A DNA stretch of 64,000 nucleotides from Pseudomonadota bacterium (GTDB lineage: Bacteria > Pseudomonadota > Alphaproteobacteria > Rhizobiales > Beijerinckiaceae), in the NCBI GenBank assembly GCA_020161575.1, contig JAIUNR010000007.1:62001-126000 (forward strand), written 5' to 3'. The first letter of the stretch is position 1; every line of letters starts with the position of its first letter. Shown here one piece after another: positions 42,533-53,085 of this stretch. The notes below the pieces were generated by a model that did not search any database, was not told where the DNA came from, and saw nothing but the letters and a program-made list of their open reading frames with translations. Made by a program: the position numbers and the translations under genes.

Positions 42533-44968
42533 ATGAAATTCACCCTCTCCTGGCTCAAAGAGCATCTTGAAACCGACGCTTCGCTCGACCAGATCGTCGA
42601 GGCGCTGACCCGGATCGGCCTTGAGGTCGAAAGCGTCGACGACCCCGGCAAGAAGCTCTCTGGCTTCACCATCGCCTATGTGATCTCGGCGGAGCAGCAT
42701 CCGAATGCTGATCGCCTGCGCGTGTGCATGGTCAATACCGGCGATGGTGGTGCGCCCGTGCAGGTCGTGTGCGGCGCGCCCAATGCGCGCACCGGCATGA
42801 AGAGCGTGTTCTCGCCGCCCGGCACCTATATTCCGGGCAAGGATATCACGATCGGCAAGGGGGTGATCCGGGGTGTCGAATCCTCGGGCATGCTGTGCTC
42901 GGGGCGCGAGCTGGAAGTCTCTGAAGATCATGACGGCATTCTCGACCTGCCGGCCGATGCGCCGCTCGGGGCGAAATACGCCGATTGGGCCGGCATTTCC
43001 GATCCCGTGATCGAGATCAACCTGACGCCGAACCGCCCCGATGCCACCGGCGTTTTCGGCATCGCGCGCGATCTCGCGGCGGCGGGTTTGGGCAAGCTCA
43101 GGGATCACGGCATCATGCCGATCCGGGGCAATGGTGCCTGCCCGGTTTCCGTCACGCTCGATTTCGAGGGCGATGACCGCGCGCTCTGCCCCGCTTTCGC
43201 CCTGCGCCTCGTGCGCGGCGTGAAAAACGGCCCCAGCCCGGAATGGATGCAGAAGCGCCTGCGCGCCATCGGCTTGCGCCCGATCAACGCCCTGGTCGAC
43301 ATCACCAATTACATGACATTCGACCGCGCGCGCCCCTTGCACGTTTTCGATGCCGCCAAGGTGAAGGGCATGCTCAGCGTGCGCCGCGCGAAGGATAGCG
43401 AGAGCCTGCTCGCGCTCGACGGGCGCACCTATACCTTCGATTCCTCCGTCGTGATCATCGCGGATGAGAACGGCCCCGAATCCATCGGCGGCATCATGGG
43501 GGGAGAGCATTCCGGCTGCGACGAGAACACCACGGATGTGCTCATCGAATCGGCCCTTTGGGACCCGACCAATATCGCGCAGAGCGGCCGCAAGCTCGGG
43601 ATCAACACCGATGCGCGCTATCGTTTCGAGCGCGGGGTGGACCCCGCCTTCACCCTGCCGGGCATCGAATTGGCGACCAAGCTGGTGATGGATCTTTGCG
43701 GCGGCACGCCGAGCGAGGTCACCCTGGCCGGCTCGATCCCCGAGAAGGACAGGATCGTCGAATTCCCCATCTCCGAGGTCAAGCGCCTCACGGGGCTCGA
43801 CGTGCCTTTCGCCGAGATGAAGGCGATTCTCGGCGCGCTGGGCTTCTGGGTGTCGGGCAATCCGCCCGTGGTGAAGGTGGCGGTGCCGTCATGGCGACCG
43901 GATATCGAGGGCAAGGCCGATATCGTCGAGGAAATCGTGCGGATCGTCGGCGTGGATAATGTGCCGCTGGTTCCGATCATCCGTGTCGACGAGGTACACA
44001 AGCCCGTTCTCACCCTGCTTCAGAACCGCGTGCGCGCCGCGCGCCGGGCGCTTGCCGCGCGCGGGCTTGTCGAGGCTGTCACGTGGTCCTTCGTTACGAA
44101 GAAGGCGGCGGAATTGTTCGGCGGCGGTCAGCCCGCGCTGGCGCTCGCCAACCCGATCGCGGCGGATCTGTCGGATATGCGCCCCAGCCTCATGCCGGGG
44201 CTTGTCATGGGGTCGCAGCGCAATGCCGATCGCGGGTTCGCGGATCATGCGCTGTTCGAGGTCGGACAGGTCTTCCGCGGCGATGGCGAGAGGGACCAGC
44301 GTTTCAATGCGGCCGGCCTGCGGCGCGGGCTCGCGGCGTCGGAAGGCACGGGCCGGCATTGGTCCGGCAGCGCGGAAGCGGATCTTTATGATGTCAAAGC
44401 CGATGTGATGGCGACGCTGACCGCCCTCAACGTGCCGGTTGGCGGCTTGCAGATTGTTGCCGCCTCGGCGGTGCCGGGCGCGCCGGCTTTCCTGCATCCC
44501 GGCCGCGCGGCGATCCTGCGTTTCGGTCCCAAGGATGTCATCGGTTGGTTCGGCGAGCTGCATCCGCGCGCCATCGAGGCCTTGGGTGCGGAGGGGCGGA
44601 TCGTCGCCTTCGAGATCACGCTCGATTCCCTTCCCGCGCCGAAGAAAAAGGCGACCAAGGTCAAAGCAAGGCTTGCCCTGTCGGATCTCCAGCCGGTCAG
44701 CCGTGATTTCGCCTTTGTTGTCGATCAGAAGGTCGAGGCCGAGACGATCATCCGTCTCGCGCGCGGCATCGACAAGACATTGGTCGAGGATGTCAGCGTG
44801 TTCGATCTTTATGCCGGCAAGGGCATCGATCCGGGCAAGGTCTCCATCGGGCTGGCGGTGACGCTGCAGCCGCGCGAAAAGACCCTGACCGATCAGGAGA
44901 TCGAGGCTTTTTCGGCGAAACTCGTCGGCGAGATCACCGCAAAGACCGGGGCGGTCCTTCGCGGTTGA
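42533..44968 (+). CDS. pheT: Phenylalanine-tRNA ligase beta subunit
   Basis: An 811-residue subunit that binds tRNA-Phe and edits mischarged tyrosine. In order it has the EMAP-like tRNA-binding domain ([16 protein letters not shown] and [12 protein letters not shown]), B3/B4 editing domains, B5 ([28 protein letters not shown]), the class II core-like domain and the C-terminal ferredoxin-fold anticodon-binding domain ([14 protein letters not shown]). The length is normal. It should assemble with PheS as an alpha2-beta2 complex. Confidence 0.96.
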   Translation: MKFTLSWLKEHLETDASLDQIVEALTRIGLEVESVDDPGKKLSGFTIAYVISAEQHPNADRLRVCMVNTGDGGAPVQVVCGAPNARTGMKSVFSPPGTYIPGKDITIGKGVIRGVESSGMLCSGRELEVSEDHDGILDLPADAPLGAKYADWAGISDPVIEINLTPNRPDATGVFGIARDLAAAGLGKLRDHGIMPIRGNGACPVSVTLDFEGDDRALCPAFALRLVRGVKNGPSPEWMQKRLRAIGLRPINALVDITNYMTFDRARPLHVFDAAKVKGMLSVRRAKDSESLLALDGRTYTFDSSVVIIADENGPESIGGIMGGEHSGCDENTTDVLIESALWDPTNIAQSGRKLGINTDARYRFERGVDPAFTLPGIELATKLVMDLCGGTPSEVTLAGSIPEKDRIVEFPISEVKRLTGLDVPFAEMKAILGALGFWVSGNPPVVKVAVPSWRPDIEGKADIVEEIVRIVGVDNVPLVPIIRVDEVHKPVLTLLQNRVRAARRALAARGLVEAVTWSFVTKKAAELFGGGQPALALANPIAADLSDMRPSLMPGLVMGSQRNADRGFADHALFEVGQVFRGDGERDQRFNAAGLRRGLAASEGTGRHWSGSAEADLYDVKADVMATLTALNVPVGGLQIVAASAVPGAPAFLHPGRAAILRFGPKDVIGWFGELHPRAIEALGAEGRIVAFEITLDSLPAPKKKATKVKARLALSDLQPVSRDFAFVVDQKVEAETIIRLARGIDKTLVEDVSVFDLYAGKGIDPGKVSIGLAVTLQPREKTLTDQEIEAFSAKLVGEITAKTGAVLRG

Positions 44969-44993
44969 TCGCCGGCTGGCAGCAGGGGTGACG

Positions 44994-45341
44994 ATGCGCA
45001 AATGGCTTGTGGTGCTGGCTTTCGCCAGCTTCGGAATCCTCGCTCAGCCGAACCCCGTGCTGGCCAGCGGCTGTGAGGGGATATCGAACCCATTCGCCTA
45101 TAACGAATGCCTCGCCAGGCAATCGCCCCAGCGCGGGGCGAGGCGTGCCCGTGCCGCGAGGGCCGGGGATCCCGAAGCCAGCGTTCGCGTCAGGCGCGGG
45201 CGTTATGCGCCTGCGGGTGGGGATCACGGTTCCGGCGTCATTATTTCGCGCGGGCAGGGGCGCACCAGCGCCGAAATTGATCCCTGGGCGGCGATCAAGC
45301 GCTCCTTCACGCCGACACCGAGCCGCAAGCGCCGACGGTAG
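44994..45341 (+). CDS. Small exported protein of unknown function
   Basis: A 115-residue protein with a Sec signal peptide (MRKWLVVLAFASFGILAQPNPVLAS, cleavage near residue 25) followed by two Cys residues (SGCEGISNPFAYNECLARQ), which could form a disulfide. The C terminus is very basic (SRKRRR). The middle is Arg/Ala/Gly-rich and low in complexity. It follows pheT by 25 bases on the same strand. I recognise no family. Confidence 0.6.
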   Translation: MRKWLVVLAFASFGILAQPNPVLASGCEGISNPFAYNECLARQSPQRGARRARAARAGDPEASVRVRRGRYAPAGGDHGSGVIISRGQGRTSAEIDPWAAIKRSFTPTPSRKRRR

Positions 45342-45380
45342 GGCATTTCCCGATCTGGTTCGGCCAGATTGATATCCGCT

Positions 45381-46130
45381 CTAATCTCCCCGCATGTAGC
45401 CGATGGTCTCGAAGCGCATGTCCAGTGCGTCGATCATCAACAACCGGCCGACGAGGGGGGTTCCGAAAGGGGTGATCTGGCGTATGACCTCGATCGCCTG
45501 CAACGACCCCACCAGCCCGACCAGGGCGCCGAGCACGCCCGCTTCCGAGCAGGTGGGAATTGCGCCCGGCGGCGGTTTTTCGGGGTAGAGATCCGTGTAG
45601 CGCGGGTTGAGTCCCTCCGGTCCGGTCTCGTAGGGCTTGAGCACCGTCACGGCGCCATGCATCTCGTTCACGGCGGCGTGGACGAGCGGCTTGCACGCCT
45701 TCTCGCAAGTTTCCGCCAGCAGATAGCGGGTGTCGAAATTGTCCGAACCATCGGCAATGATGTCGTAGCCGGCGATCAAAGCCGCGGCGTTTTCCGCGTC
45801 AAGCCGCATCGCGTGGGCCTCGACCCTGATCGCCGGATCGAGGCGGTGGATCGCTTCCGCCGCACTCTCGACCTTCGGTCGGCCGATATCGGCCACGCCG
45901 TGGATCACCTGCCGCTGGAGATTGGAGAGCGCGACCACATCGTCATCGACGATGCCGAGCGTGCCCACGCCCGCCGCCGCGAGATAGAGCAGGAGCGGCG
46001 TGCCGAGCCCGCCGGCACCCACCACCAGCACTTTCGCCGCGCGCAGCCGCTGCTGGCCGGGACCGCCGATGTGACGCAGCACGATGTGCCGCGCGAAGCG
46101 GGAGAGTTCATCGGGGGAGAGCACGGCCAT
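45381..46130 (-). CDS. moeB: MoeB/ThiF-family adenylyltransferase lacking the zinc cysteines
   Basis: A 249-residue E1-like enzyme. The ATP site is KVLVVGAGGLGTPLLLYLAAAGVG, then VDDDVVALSNLQRQ and ADGSDNFDTRYLL; the catalytic-type Cys is in IPTCSEAGVLGA. MoeB adenylates the C terminus of MoaD for molybdopterin synthesis. Both CxxC pairs that bind zinc in typical MoeB are missing: the first region reads NPRYTDLYPEKPPPG and the chain ends at YMRGD without the last pair. I start at 46130 (MAVLSPDEL); an upstream ATG at 46172 adds 14 residues. Confidence 0.85.
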   Translation of the reverse strand: MAVLSPDELSRFARHIVLRHIGGPGQQRLRAAKVLVVGAGGLGTPLLLYLAAAGVGTLGIVDDDVVALSNLQRQVIHGVADIGRPKVESAAEAIHRLDPAIRVEAHAMRLDAENAAALIAGYDIIADGSDNFDTRYLLAETCEKACKPLVHAAVNEMHGAVTVLKPYETGPEGLNPRYTDLYPEKPPPGAIPTCSEAGVLGALVGLVGSLQAIEVIRQITPFGTPLVGRLLMIDALDMRFETIGYMRGD

Positions 46131-46249
46131 GGGTTTCGGGGCTTGATCCTTCGCAAGGTGCGGGTTGCACAACTTGCATCTGACTTGCTTCAGCTTATAG
46201 AACGGCTCGAACCCACGGCATAGCGGCCTTCAACACATCCGGACCAGAC

Positions 46250-47479
46250 ATGGCAAGAAACGATATCAAGAAAGTGGTGCTCGCCTATTCGGGCGGTCTC
46301 GATACTTCGGTCATCCTGAAATGGCTCCAGACCACCTATAATTGCGAGGTGGTGACCTTCACCGCCGATCTCGGCCAGGGCGAGGAGCTGGAACCGGCGC
46401 GCAAGAAGGCCGAGATGCTCGGCATCAAGCCGCAGAATATCTTCATGGATGACCTGCGCGAGGAATTCACCCGCGACTACGTCTTCCCGATGTTCCGCAT
46501 GAACGCGCTCTATGAAGGGCAGTATCTGCTCGGCACCTCGATCGCGCGGCCGCTGATCGCCAAGCGCCAGATCGAGATCGCGCGCGAGGTCGGGGGAGAT
46601 GCCGTCTCCCATGGCGCGACCGGCAAGGGCAACGATCAGGTCCGCTTCGAGCTCACCTATTACGCGCTCGAACCCAACATCAAGATCATCGCGCCCTGGC
46701 GCGAATGGGATCTTTCCTCGCGCACCAAGCTGATCGCCTTCGCCGAAGCGCACCAGATCCCGATCGCCAAGGACAAATACGGCGAGGCGCCCTTCTCGGT
46801 GGACGCGAACCTCCTGCACTCCTCCTCGGAGGGGAAGGTGCTGGAAGACCCGGCCGTCGAGGCGCCGGAGATGGTCTATATGCGCACCATCTCGCCCGAA
46901 TCCGCGCCCGACAAGGCAACCGTGATCACGATCGATTTCGTCAAGGGCGATCCTGTGGCGATCGACGGCGTGAAGATGTCGCCCGCGACGCTGCTGACCA
47001 AGCTCAACGAACTGGGCAAGGCGAACGGTATCGGCCGGCTCGATCTGGTCGAGAACCGCTTCGTCGGCATGAAGTCGCGCGGGGTCTACGAGACGCCCGG
47101 CGGCACGATCCTGCATCAGGCGCATCGTGGCATCGAGAGCATCACGCTTGATCGCGAGGCGATGCATCTGAAGGAATCGCTGATGCCGCGTTATGCCGAA
47201 CTCGTCTATTACGGGTTCTGGTTCACGCCGGAGCGCGAGATGATCCAGGCTTTGTGCGATCGTTCCCAGGAAATGGTCACCGGTCGCGTCACCGTGAAGC
47301 TCTACAAGGGCAATGTAACCGTGATCGGACGCGAGAGCCCGTTCTCGCTCTACGATCAGGAACTCGTGACCTTCGAGGAGGGCGCGGTTGCCTATGATCA
47401 TCGCGATGCGCAGGGCTTCATCAAGCTCAATGCGCTGCGCCTGCGCACGCTGGCAATGCGCAAGGCCCGCGGGGGCTGA
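46250..47479 (+). CDS. argG: Argininosuccinate synthase
   Basis: A 409-residue enzyme that joins citrulline and aspartate using ATP in arginine synthesis. The N-terminal P-loop is [16 protein letters not shown], followed by [32 protein letters not shown] and [22 protein letters not shown]. All match the type I ArgG of bacteria, and the length is normal. It is transcribed alone, divergent from the MoeB-like gene with a roughly 120-base gap that should hold both promoters. Confidence 0.96.
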   Translation: MARNDIKKVVLAYSGGLDTSVILKWLQTTYNCEVVTFTADLGQGEELEPARKKAEMLGIKPQNIFMDDLREEFTRDYVFPMFRMNALYEGQYLLGTSIARPLIAKRQIEIAREVGGDAVSHGATGKGNDQVRFELTYYALEPNIKIIAPWREWDLSSRTKLIAFAEAHQIPIAKDKYGEAPFSVDANLLHSSSEGKVLEDPAVEAPEMVYMRTISPESAPDKATVITIDFVKGDPVAIDGVKMSPATLLTKLNELGKANGIGRLDLVENRFVGMKSRGVYETPGGTILHQAHRGIESITLDREAMHLKESLMPRYAELVYYGFWFTPEREMIQALCDRSQEMVTGRVTVKLYKGNVTVIGRESPFSLYDQELVTFEEGAVAYDHRDAQGFIKLNALRLRTLAMRKARGG

Positions 47480-47535
47480 TCTCAAAGCTGCCGCAATCTC
47501 GCGTTCAAACCTATCCGGGGCGAAAGGCAGGGGAT

Positions 47536-48834
47536 ATGCGGCAGCGGCTTCTCTATATCGCGGCGGCGTTGGTTGCCGTCGCGCTTGTAACCTTCGCGAG
47601 TTATTTTCTCGGTCAGCCGAGAACCTTGCGGATCGCAGTTGGACCCTCGGCATCGCAGGATCACCGCGTTGCCGTCGCCTTCATGCAGGCGTTGCAGCGC
47701 GACAGTGCGTCGATCCGCCTCAAGATCGTAACGACGGATGGTCCGATCTCCGCCGCGAGAGCGCTTGAGAGCGGCAAGGCCGATCTGGCGGTCATCCGGT
47801 CTGATCTCAACATGCCGACCAACGCCGCGACTTTGGCGATCATGCGGAAGGTCGCAATTCATCTCATCGCCAATCCGGCCAGCGGCATCGGGCGGATCCG
47901 CGATCTCAAGGGCAAGAAGGTGGGTGTGGTCTCCTCGCGGCCGATTCCGGGGGGTGTTCTGACACGGGTGCTCGGAAATTACGGCCTGACATTATCCGAT
48001 GTCGAGATCGTGCGCGGGACCTTGCAGGAGGTTGGGCAGGCGGTTTCCGAAGGCAAGGTCGATGCAAGCCTGCTCATTGCCCCGCTCAATGACCGCAACA
48101 CGCGACTCGCGCTTCAGGCCTTTCCATCCAACACGGAAGGCGGCGCCACGCTGATGCCGATTCCGGATGCAGAGGCACTCGCGCGGGAATGGGCGGAATT
48201 CGATACGATCGAGGTTCCTCGCGCGGCGTTCAATGCCGAACCCGCCCAGCCGGATGCGCCTTATACCACGCTTGCGGTCACCTATCGGCTTGTGGCGCCG
48301 CGCGCGCTTGATGATGGCGTGGTGAGTGAAGTCACCCAATTGCTGTTCTCGCTGCGTCCTGCCATGGTTGCCGAAGCGCCGCATGCCAACCAGATCGAGC
48401 TGCCGGACACCGAGGATCGCGGTGCACGCCTTCCAACTCATGCTGGCACGATCGCCTATGTCGAGGGCGAGACGAAAACCTTCTTCGAACGCTATGGAGA
48501 CTGGATCTATCTCGGCATCATGGGGTTCTCGCTGGTCGGTTCGGTGCTGGCCGCAGCCTATTCTCGCGTGAGTTCCGGCCGTACGCCCGCCGATATCGAC
48601 AAGGATCTTGAGGAAATCGGTCGCCTCATCGCCGGTGTCCAGCAGGCCGAGACGATCGAGTCCCTGAGCGGGATCGCCGATGCCGCGGACAGGGCGCGCG
48701 CCGATCTGGTCCAGTTGGTAATCGCCACCGGCCCGGATTCGGACAAGATCGCCGCGATCGAGTTCCTTCTGCGCGAATTGAAGGAGCGACTCGATTCCAG
48801 GCGGGCCACGCTCGCCAGCGATCACAATATCTGA
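47536..48834 (+). CDS. TAXI-family TRAP solute-binding-like protein, membrane-anchored
   Basis: A 432-residue protein. Residues 5-25 form a signal anchor, followed by a TAXI-type binding domain (LRIAVGPSASQDHRVAVAFMQAL; ALESGKADLAVIRSDLN; LKGKKVGVVSSRPIPGGVLTRVLGNYGL). Unlike simple TAXI proteins it then has a membrane helix near residue 325-345 (DWIYLGIMGFSLVGSVLAAAY) and a charged helical tail likely to form a coiled coil. No TRAP permease lies nearby. It may sense rather than transport a ligand. It starts 56 bases after argG. Confidence 0.78.
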   Translation: MRQRLLYIAAALVAVALVTFASYFLGQPRTLRIAVGPSASQDHRVAVAFMQALQRDSASIRLKIVTTDGPISAARALESGKADLAVIRSDLNMPTNAATLAIMRKVAIHLIANPASGIGRIRDLKGKKVGVVSSRPIPGGVLTRVLGNYGLTLSDVEIVRGTLQEVGQAVSEGKVDASLLIAPLNDRNTRLALQAFPSNTEGGATLMPIPDAEALAREWAEFDTIEVPRAAFNAEPAQPDAPYTTLAVTYRLVAPRALDDGVVSEVTQLLFSLRPAMVAEAPHANQIELPDTEDRGARLPTHAGTIAYVEGETKTFFERYGDWIYLGIMGFSLVGSVLAAAYSRVSSGRTPADIDKDLEEIGRLIAGVQQAETIESLSGIADAADRARADLVQLVIATGPDSDKIAAIEFLLRELKERLDSRRATLASDHNI

Positions 48835-48961
48835 GCGCGCGGGTTTTCGCGGAAGCATGGCTGCTCAATGGTGGAAAGCGCCGGTTTAAGACGAATTTTC
48901 TGCTATTAAAAATTTTTTAGCACGACAGAATACCGCCCGAACCTATTTCGGGAGGAAGAAA

Positions 48962-50155
48962 ATGGGCAATGGAAACGGTGGCGGATGGCGCCATCCCGTG
49001 GCGCGGATCGGGGCCGACGAGCGCAAGGCACGACTTGAAATCCTGCGCTCCGCCATGCTTCGCGAGGGGATCGACGCGGTTCTGCTCGGCTCCACCAACA
49101 GCTTGCGCTATTTCACCGGGCTCATCTGGGGGCAGAGCGAACGCCTGCTCGGCGCGCTCGTCACCGCCAAGGGGCTGACCTATATCGTGCCCGCCTTCGA
49201 GCGTTCGAAAGTGGAGACCCTGCCGATCCTCCCCGGCGACATCGCGACTTGGGAAGAGCATGAGAGCCCCTCCGCGCTTGTCGCGAAGCTGCTCGGGCAG
49301 GCCGGCAAGCTGGCACTCGATCCGCAATTGCCGCTCTTCATGATGCACCCGATCGCCGGGATCCTCGGCCATGATCGCCTCGCCGATGCCAGCGCATTGA
49401 TCGGGCCGATCCGCGCGCGGAAATCGCCGGCGGAAATCGCGCTGATCCGCCATGCCATGGCGATCACGCTCGATGTTCACCGCAAGGCGCATCAGCTCGT
49501 CCGCCCGGGCGTGCGCGCTTCCGAGGTTGCGCGCTTCATCGACGAGGAGCATCGCCGCATGGGGGCGGATGGCGGCGCGACCTTCGTGATCGTGTCCTTC
49601 GGCGAGGCAACGTCGCTGCCGCATGGCGCGGAGGGCGATCAGGTCTTTGCGCCCGGCGCTCTCGTGCTGGTTGATACCGGATGCCGGCTTGACGGCTATC
49701 ACGCCGATCTCACGCGCACCTATATGATGGATGAGCCCGGAAAAACCGGAACATCCGCCGAGATTGCACGCATCTTCGCCATCGAGAAGGAAGCGCAGGC
49801 CGCAGCCTTTGCTGCCGCCAGGCCCGGTGCGCTTTGCGAGACGGTGGATGCGGCGGCGCGCAAGGTGATCGAGGCGCATGGGCTGGGCCCGGATTACACG
49901 CTTCCCGGCCTGCCGCATCGCTGCGGGCACGGGATCGGCCTTGAAATTCACGAGGCGCCCAACCTCGTGCGTGGCGACAAGACCGCGCTCGCGACAGGCA
50001 TGTGCTTTTCCAACGAACCGATGATCGTGGTGCCGGGCAAGTTCGGCATCCGGCTGGAGGATCATTTCCATATGAGCGATGCCGGACCAGTCTGGTTCAC
50101 CGAGCCACAGCCGAGCCTTACCGACCCTTTCAGGGGCCTCGCGCCGCTGGCGTGA
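48962..50155 (+). CDS. M24-family (Xaa-Pro) metallopeptidase
   Basis: A 397-residue two-domain peptidase: a creatinase-like N-terminal domain (GIDAVLLGSTNSLRYFTGLIWGQSERLLGALV) and a pita-bread catalytic domain. Metal ligands are Asp residues in VLVDTGCRLDGYHADLTRTY, His in HRCGHGIGLEIHE, and Glu in SNEPMIV and IRLEDHF, all present. It removes the N-terminal residue before proline or acts on related substrates. GGGAGG lies ahead of the ATG, and an AT-rich upstream gap probably holds its promoter. Confidence 0.9.
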   Translation: MGNGNGGGWRHPVARIGADERKARLEILRSAMLREGIDAVLLGSTNSLRYFTGLIWGQSERLLGALVTAKGLTYIVPAFERSKVETLPILPGDIATWEEHESPSALVAKLLGQAGKLALDPQLPLFMMHPIAGILGHDRLADASALIGPIRARKSPAEIALIRHAMAITLDVHRKAHQLVRPGVRASEVARFIDEEHRRMGADGGATFVIVSFGEATSLPHGAEGDQVFAPGALVLVDTGCRLDGYHADLTRTYMMDEPGKTGTSAEIARIFAIEKEAQAAAFAAARPGALCETVDAAARKVIEAHGLGPDYTLPGLPHRCGHGIGLEIHEAPNLVRGDKTALATGMCFSNEPMIVVPGKFGIRLEDHFHMSDAGPVWFTEPQPSLTDPFRGLAPLA

Positions 50156-50358
50156 AACGCCTGCGCACCGCGTGCCTGTCAACCATGCGGTGCGAAGTTC
50201 GATGAAAACGCGTTGAAAGCGGGCGGCGTGGTTGCCCGCGCCCCTCTCCTTGTGCTATTGCCGCACCGCAATAGGATGGACGGCCAAAATCGACCATGAG
50301 ATGGGGCGTTTGCGCGCCGCGGTTTTCGGACCTCCTTCATCCTCCGTCCGTTTTCTCG

Positions 50359-50385
50359 CAGGCCGGGCCCGATGGTGCCGGCCTG
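50359..50385 (+). other. Stem-loop in the typA leader
   Basis: CAGGCCGG (50359-50366) pairs with CCGGCCTG (50378-50385) around an 11-base loop and is followed by TTGGTTTT. It lies 38 bases before typA and looks like an attenuator or a weak terminator. Confidence 0.4.
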
Positions 50386-50422
50386 TTGGTTTTACAGCAA
50401 AGGCCGGGATACCGGGAGAGCC

Positions 50423-52249
50423 ATGCAGATCCGCAATATCGCGATTATCGCCCACGTCGACCACGGCAAGACGACGCTCGTGGACAAGCTCCTCGCCCAA
50501 TCGGGCACGTTCCGCGAGAATCAGCGCGTCGCCGAGCGCGTGATGGATTCGAACGATCTCGAAAAGGAGCGTGGCATCACCATTCTGGCTAAGTGCACCT
50601 CGGTCGTCTGGAAGGATACGCGCATCAACATCGTCGATACGCCGGGCCACGCCGATTTCGGCGGCGAGGTCGAGCGCATCCTCTCGATGGTCGATGGCGC
50701 GATCGTGCTGGTGGATGCCGCCGAAGGGCCGATGCCGCAGACCAAGTTCGTCGTCTCGAAGGCTCTGGCGCTCGGGCTGAAGCCGATCGTGGCGGTCAAC
50801 AAGGTCGATCGCCCGGATGCGCGTTCGCAGGAAGTCATCAACGAGGTGTTCGACCTCTTCGCGGCGCTGGACGCCAATGACGAACAGCTCGATTTCCCGA
50901 TCCTCTACGGTTCCGGTCGCGATGGCTGGATGGCCAAGAGCCCGGAAGGCCCGCAGGATCAGGGCCTCGGCCCGCTTTTCGATCTCGTGCTTGAACATGT
51001 GCCCGAGGCGAAGGTGGAGGAGGGTGCGTTCCGCATGCTCGGCACGCTGCTTGAGGCGAACCCGTTCCTTGGCCGCATCATCACCGGCCGCATCGCCGCC
51101 GGCACGGTGAAGCCCAACCAGACGATCAAGGTGCTCGACCGTCAGGGCAACACGGTGGAAACCGGCCGCGTCTCCAAGATCCTCGCCTTCCGCGGCATCG
51201 AGCGTCAGCCGATCGAGGAAGGCGTGGCGGGCGATATCGTCTCGATCGCCGGGCTCGTGAAGGGCACGGTGGCGGATACGTTCTGCGATCCTTCCGTGAG
51301 CATTCCGATCCAGGCGCAGCCGATCGATCCGCCCACCGTGACGATGAGCTTCATCGTCAATGATTCGCCGCTCGCCGGCACCGAAGGCGACAAGGTCACC
51401 TCGCGCATGATCCGCGACCGTCTCTTCAAGGAGGCGGAAGGCAATGTGACGCTCAATATCGAGGAATCGGGCGACAAGGATTCGTTCTTCGTCTCCGGGC
51501 GTGGCGAACTCCAGCTCGCGATCCTGATCGAGACCATGCGCCGCGAAGGTTTCGAGATCGCCGTCTCGCGCCCGCGCGTCGTGTTCCAGAAGGGTGAGGA
51601 TGGCAGCACGCTCGAACCGATCGAGGAAGTGCTGATCGACGTGGACGAGGAATATTCCGGCACGGTCGTTCAGAAGATGAGCGAGCGCAAGGCCGAGATG
51701 ATCGAGATGAAGCCCTCGGGTGGTAATCGCCTGCGTCTCGTCTTCCACGCCCCGACGCGCGGCCTGATCGGCTATCAGTCCGAACTGCTCACCGATACGC
51801 GCGGCACCGCGATCATGAACCGCCTGTTCAAGGCCTATGAGCCCTTCAAGGGCGAGATCGCCGGGCGTAACAACGGCGTGCTCATCGCCAACGAGGCGGG
51901 CGAGGCCGTGGCCTATGCGCTCTGGAACCTCGAGGATCGCGGCCCGATGATCATCGAGCCGGGCTGGAAGGTCTATCAGGGCATGCTGATCGGCATCCAT
52001 ACCCGTGACAACGACCTTGAAGTGAACGTCCTCAAGGGCAAGAAGCTCACCAACGTGCGCACCACCTCGAAGGATGAGGCCGTGCGCCTCACGCCGCCGA
52101 TCCGCATGACTCTGGAGCGCGCCCTGGCCTGGATCCAGGACGACGAGCTGGTGGAAGTCACGCCGAAATCGATTCGTCTGCGCAAGAAGCTGCTCGATCC
52201 GAACGATCGCAAGCGCGCCGAGAAGCAGAAAGAAGCACTGGCGGGCTGA
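50423..52249 (+). CDS. typA: Ribosome-associated GTPase TypA/BipA
   Basis: A 608-residue translational GTPase with G1 [11 protein letters not shown]2/G3 [13 protein letters not shown] and [17 protein letters not shown]4 [12 protein letters not shown]-like domains III and V, and the TypA-specific C-terminal domain ([26 protein letters not shown]). It aids 50S assembly and growth at low temperature in other bacteria. The start at 50423 has GGGAGAG four bases upstream. Confidence 0.96.
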   Translation: MQIRNIAIIAHVDHGKTTLVDKLLAQSGTFRENQRVAERVMDSNDLEKERGITILAKCTSVVWKDTRINIVDTPGHADFGGEVERILSMVDGAIVLVDAAEGPMPQTKFVVSKALALGLKPIVAVNKVDRPDARSQEVINEVFDLFAALDANDEQLDFPILYGSGRDGWMAKSPEGPQDQGLGPLFDLVLEHVPEAKVEEGAFRMLGTLLEANPFLGRIITGRIAAGTVKPNQTIKVLDRQGNTVETGRVSKILAFRGIERQPIEEGVAGDIVSIAGLVKGTVADTFCDPSVSIPIQAQPIDPPTVTMSFIVNDSPLAGTEGDKVTSRMIRDRLFKEAEGNVTLNIEESGDKDSFFVSGRGELQLAILIETMRREGFEIAVSRPRVVFQKGEDGSTLEPIEEVLIDVDEEYSGTVVQKMSERKAEMIEMKPSGGNRLRLVFHAPTRGLIGYQSELLTDTRGTAIMNRLFKAYEPFKGEIAGRNNGVLIANEAGEAVAYALWNLEDRGPMIIEPGWKVYQGMLIGIHTRDNDLEVNVLKGKKLTNVRTTSKDEAVRLTPPIRMTLERALAWIQDDELVEVTPKSIRLRKKLLDPNDRKRAEKQKEALAG

Positions 52250-52257
52250 TGCCCGCC
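52240..52257. terminator. Short hairpin with the typA stop codon in its loop
   Basis: GGCGGGC (52240-52246) pairs with GCCCGCC (52251-52257); the loop TGAT contains the typA stop codon. It lies between convergent typA and the ArsR gene and may end both messages. Confidence 0.4.
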
Positions 52258-52261
52258 GGCC

Positions 52262-52606
52262 TTACGTGGTCTCCACAAATGCCTTGAGGCGCGAAAGGCG
52301 TGCGTCCCATTGGCGTGAGACCTCTTCGAGGTAGGTTTTCGCGAGATCAAGCTGCGCCCTTTCGAGGGCGTAGCGGCTTTCCCGGCCCACTTTCTCACAT
52401 GAGACAATCCCTGCGCGCTCCAGCACGCCGAGATGCTTGCTCACGGCTTGCCGGGTCATTTCCGCATTTGCGAGAAGCCGGCTGAGGGGCTGAGGTGAAA
52501 CCTCCGACAGGCGACCAACCAGTGCGAGGCGCGTCGGGTCGCCCAGGGCGGCGAAAAGCATCGCGGCCTCCGAGGGAGGCAGAGATATTGGTTCAACCCT
52601 CGGCAT
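52262..52606 (-). CDS. ArsR-family transcriptional regulator
   Basis: A 114-residue winged-helix repressor: LFAALGDPTRLALVGRLSEVSPQPLSRLLANAEMTRQAVSKHLGVLERAGIVSCEKVGRESRYALE. There is no metal-binding cysteine pair, as in the ArsR subgroup paired with SRPBCC proteins. Its ATG at 52606 overlaps the end of the SRPBCC gene by 14 bases, so the two are co-translated. It probably represses the pair through the GGTTGC sites upstream. Confidence 0.87.
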   Translation of the reverse strand: MPRVEPISLPPSEAAMLFAALGDPTRLALVGRLSEVSPQPLSRLLANAEMTRQAVSKHLGVLERAGIVSCEKVGRESRYALERAQLDLAKTYLEEVSRQWDARLSRLKAFVETT

Positions 52607-53039
52607 AGCGGGCGATATTTCCAAGCTGGTGCTCCCATCCGTGCGTGTTGGCGCGCAGGGCCTCCGCCTTGCGATGCGCTGGGATGGCGTTGAAGCCCGA
52701 TTCCCGCACCCTAAGCCGGGTTCCCTGTCCTTCGGTCGAAAGTTCGAGAGCCACCGTCGTCGGTGTTTCTCTGGAATAGTCAATATCGGGATCCACGGCA
52801 TAGGGGTGCCAGCGATAGACGAAGCGCGTTTCCGGCGTCATTTCCACAATGCTCGCATCGAATTTTACATGCTCGAAGCCGCATATGGTGATCTGCCCGC
52901 GGATCACACCGCCGGCGCGGAAAGGCTCGTCCAGTCGGGCGCCGAACCATTCTCCGAACTGGTGATGGTCCGTCAGGGCGCGCCATACCCGCGATTGCGG
53001 AGCGTTGATGAAAACATCCTTCTCGATCGTATCGCTCAT
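52593..53039 (-). CDS. SRPBCC (AHSA1-like) protein
   Basis: A 148-residue START-like protein: EKDVFINAPQSRVWRALTDHHQFGEWFGARLDEPFRAGG at the N terminus and GTRLRVRESGFNAIP, AEALRANTHGWEHQLGNIARY at the C terminus. This fold binds a hydrophobic ligand in a deep cavity. Pairing with ArsR suggests the ligand or stress is sensed by the pair. I use the ATG at 53039 with AGGA nine bases upstream, rather than 53057. Confidence 0.85.
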   Translation of the reverse strand: MSDTIEKDVFINAPQSRVWRALTDHHQFGEWFGARLDEPFRAGGVIRGQITICGFEHVKFDASIVEMTPETRFVYRWHPYAVDPDIDYSRETPTTVALELSTEGQGTRLRVRESGFNAIPAHRKAEALRANTHGWEHQLGNIARYAEG

Positions 53040-53085
53040 CGTCGGTTTCCTCGTCATCTCGATTGGGGAGCCCTTGCAGGCGCCG

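Noticed and set aside
41093-43510. An 805-codon minus-strand open frame opposite the ASCH, glycosyltransferase and pheT genes
   Set aside because: His/Arg-rich translation with no domain; it is the usual antisense frame of GC-rich coding DNA.
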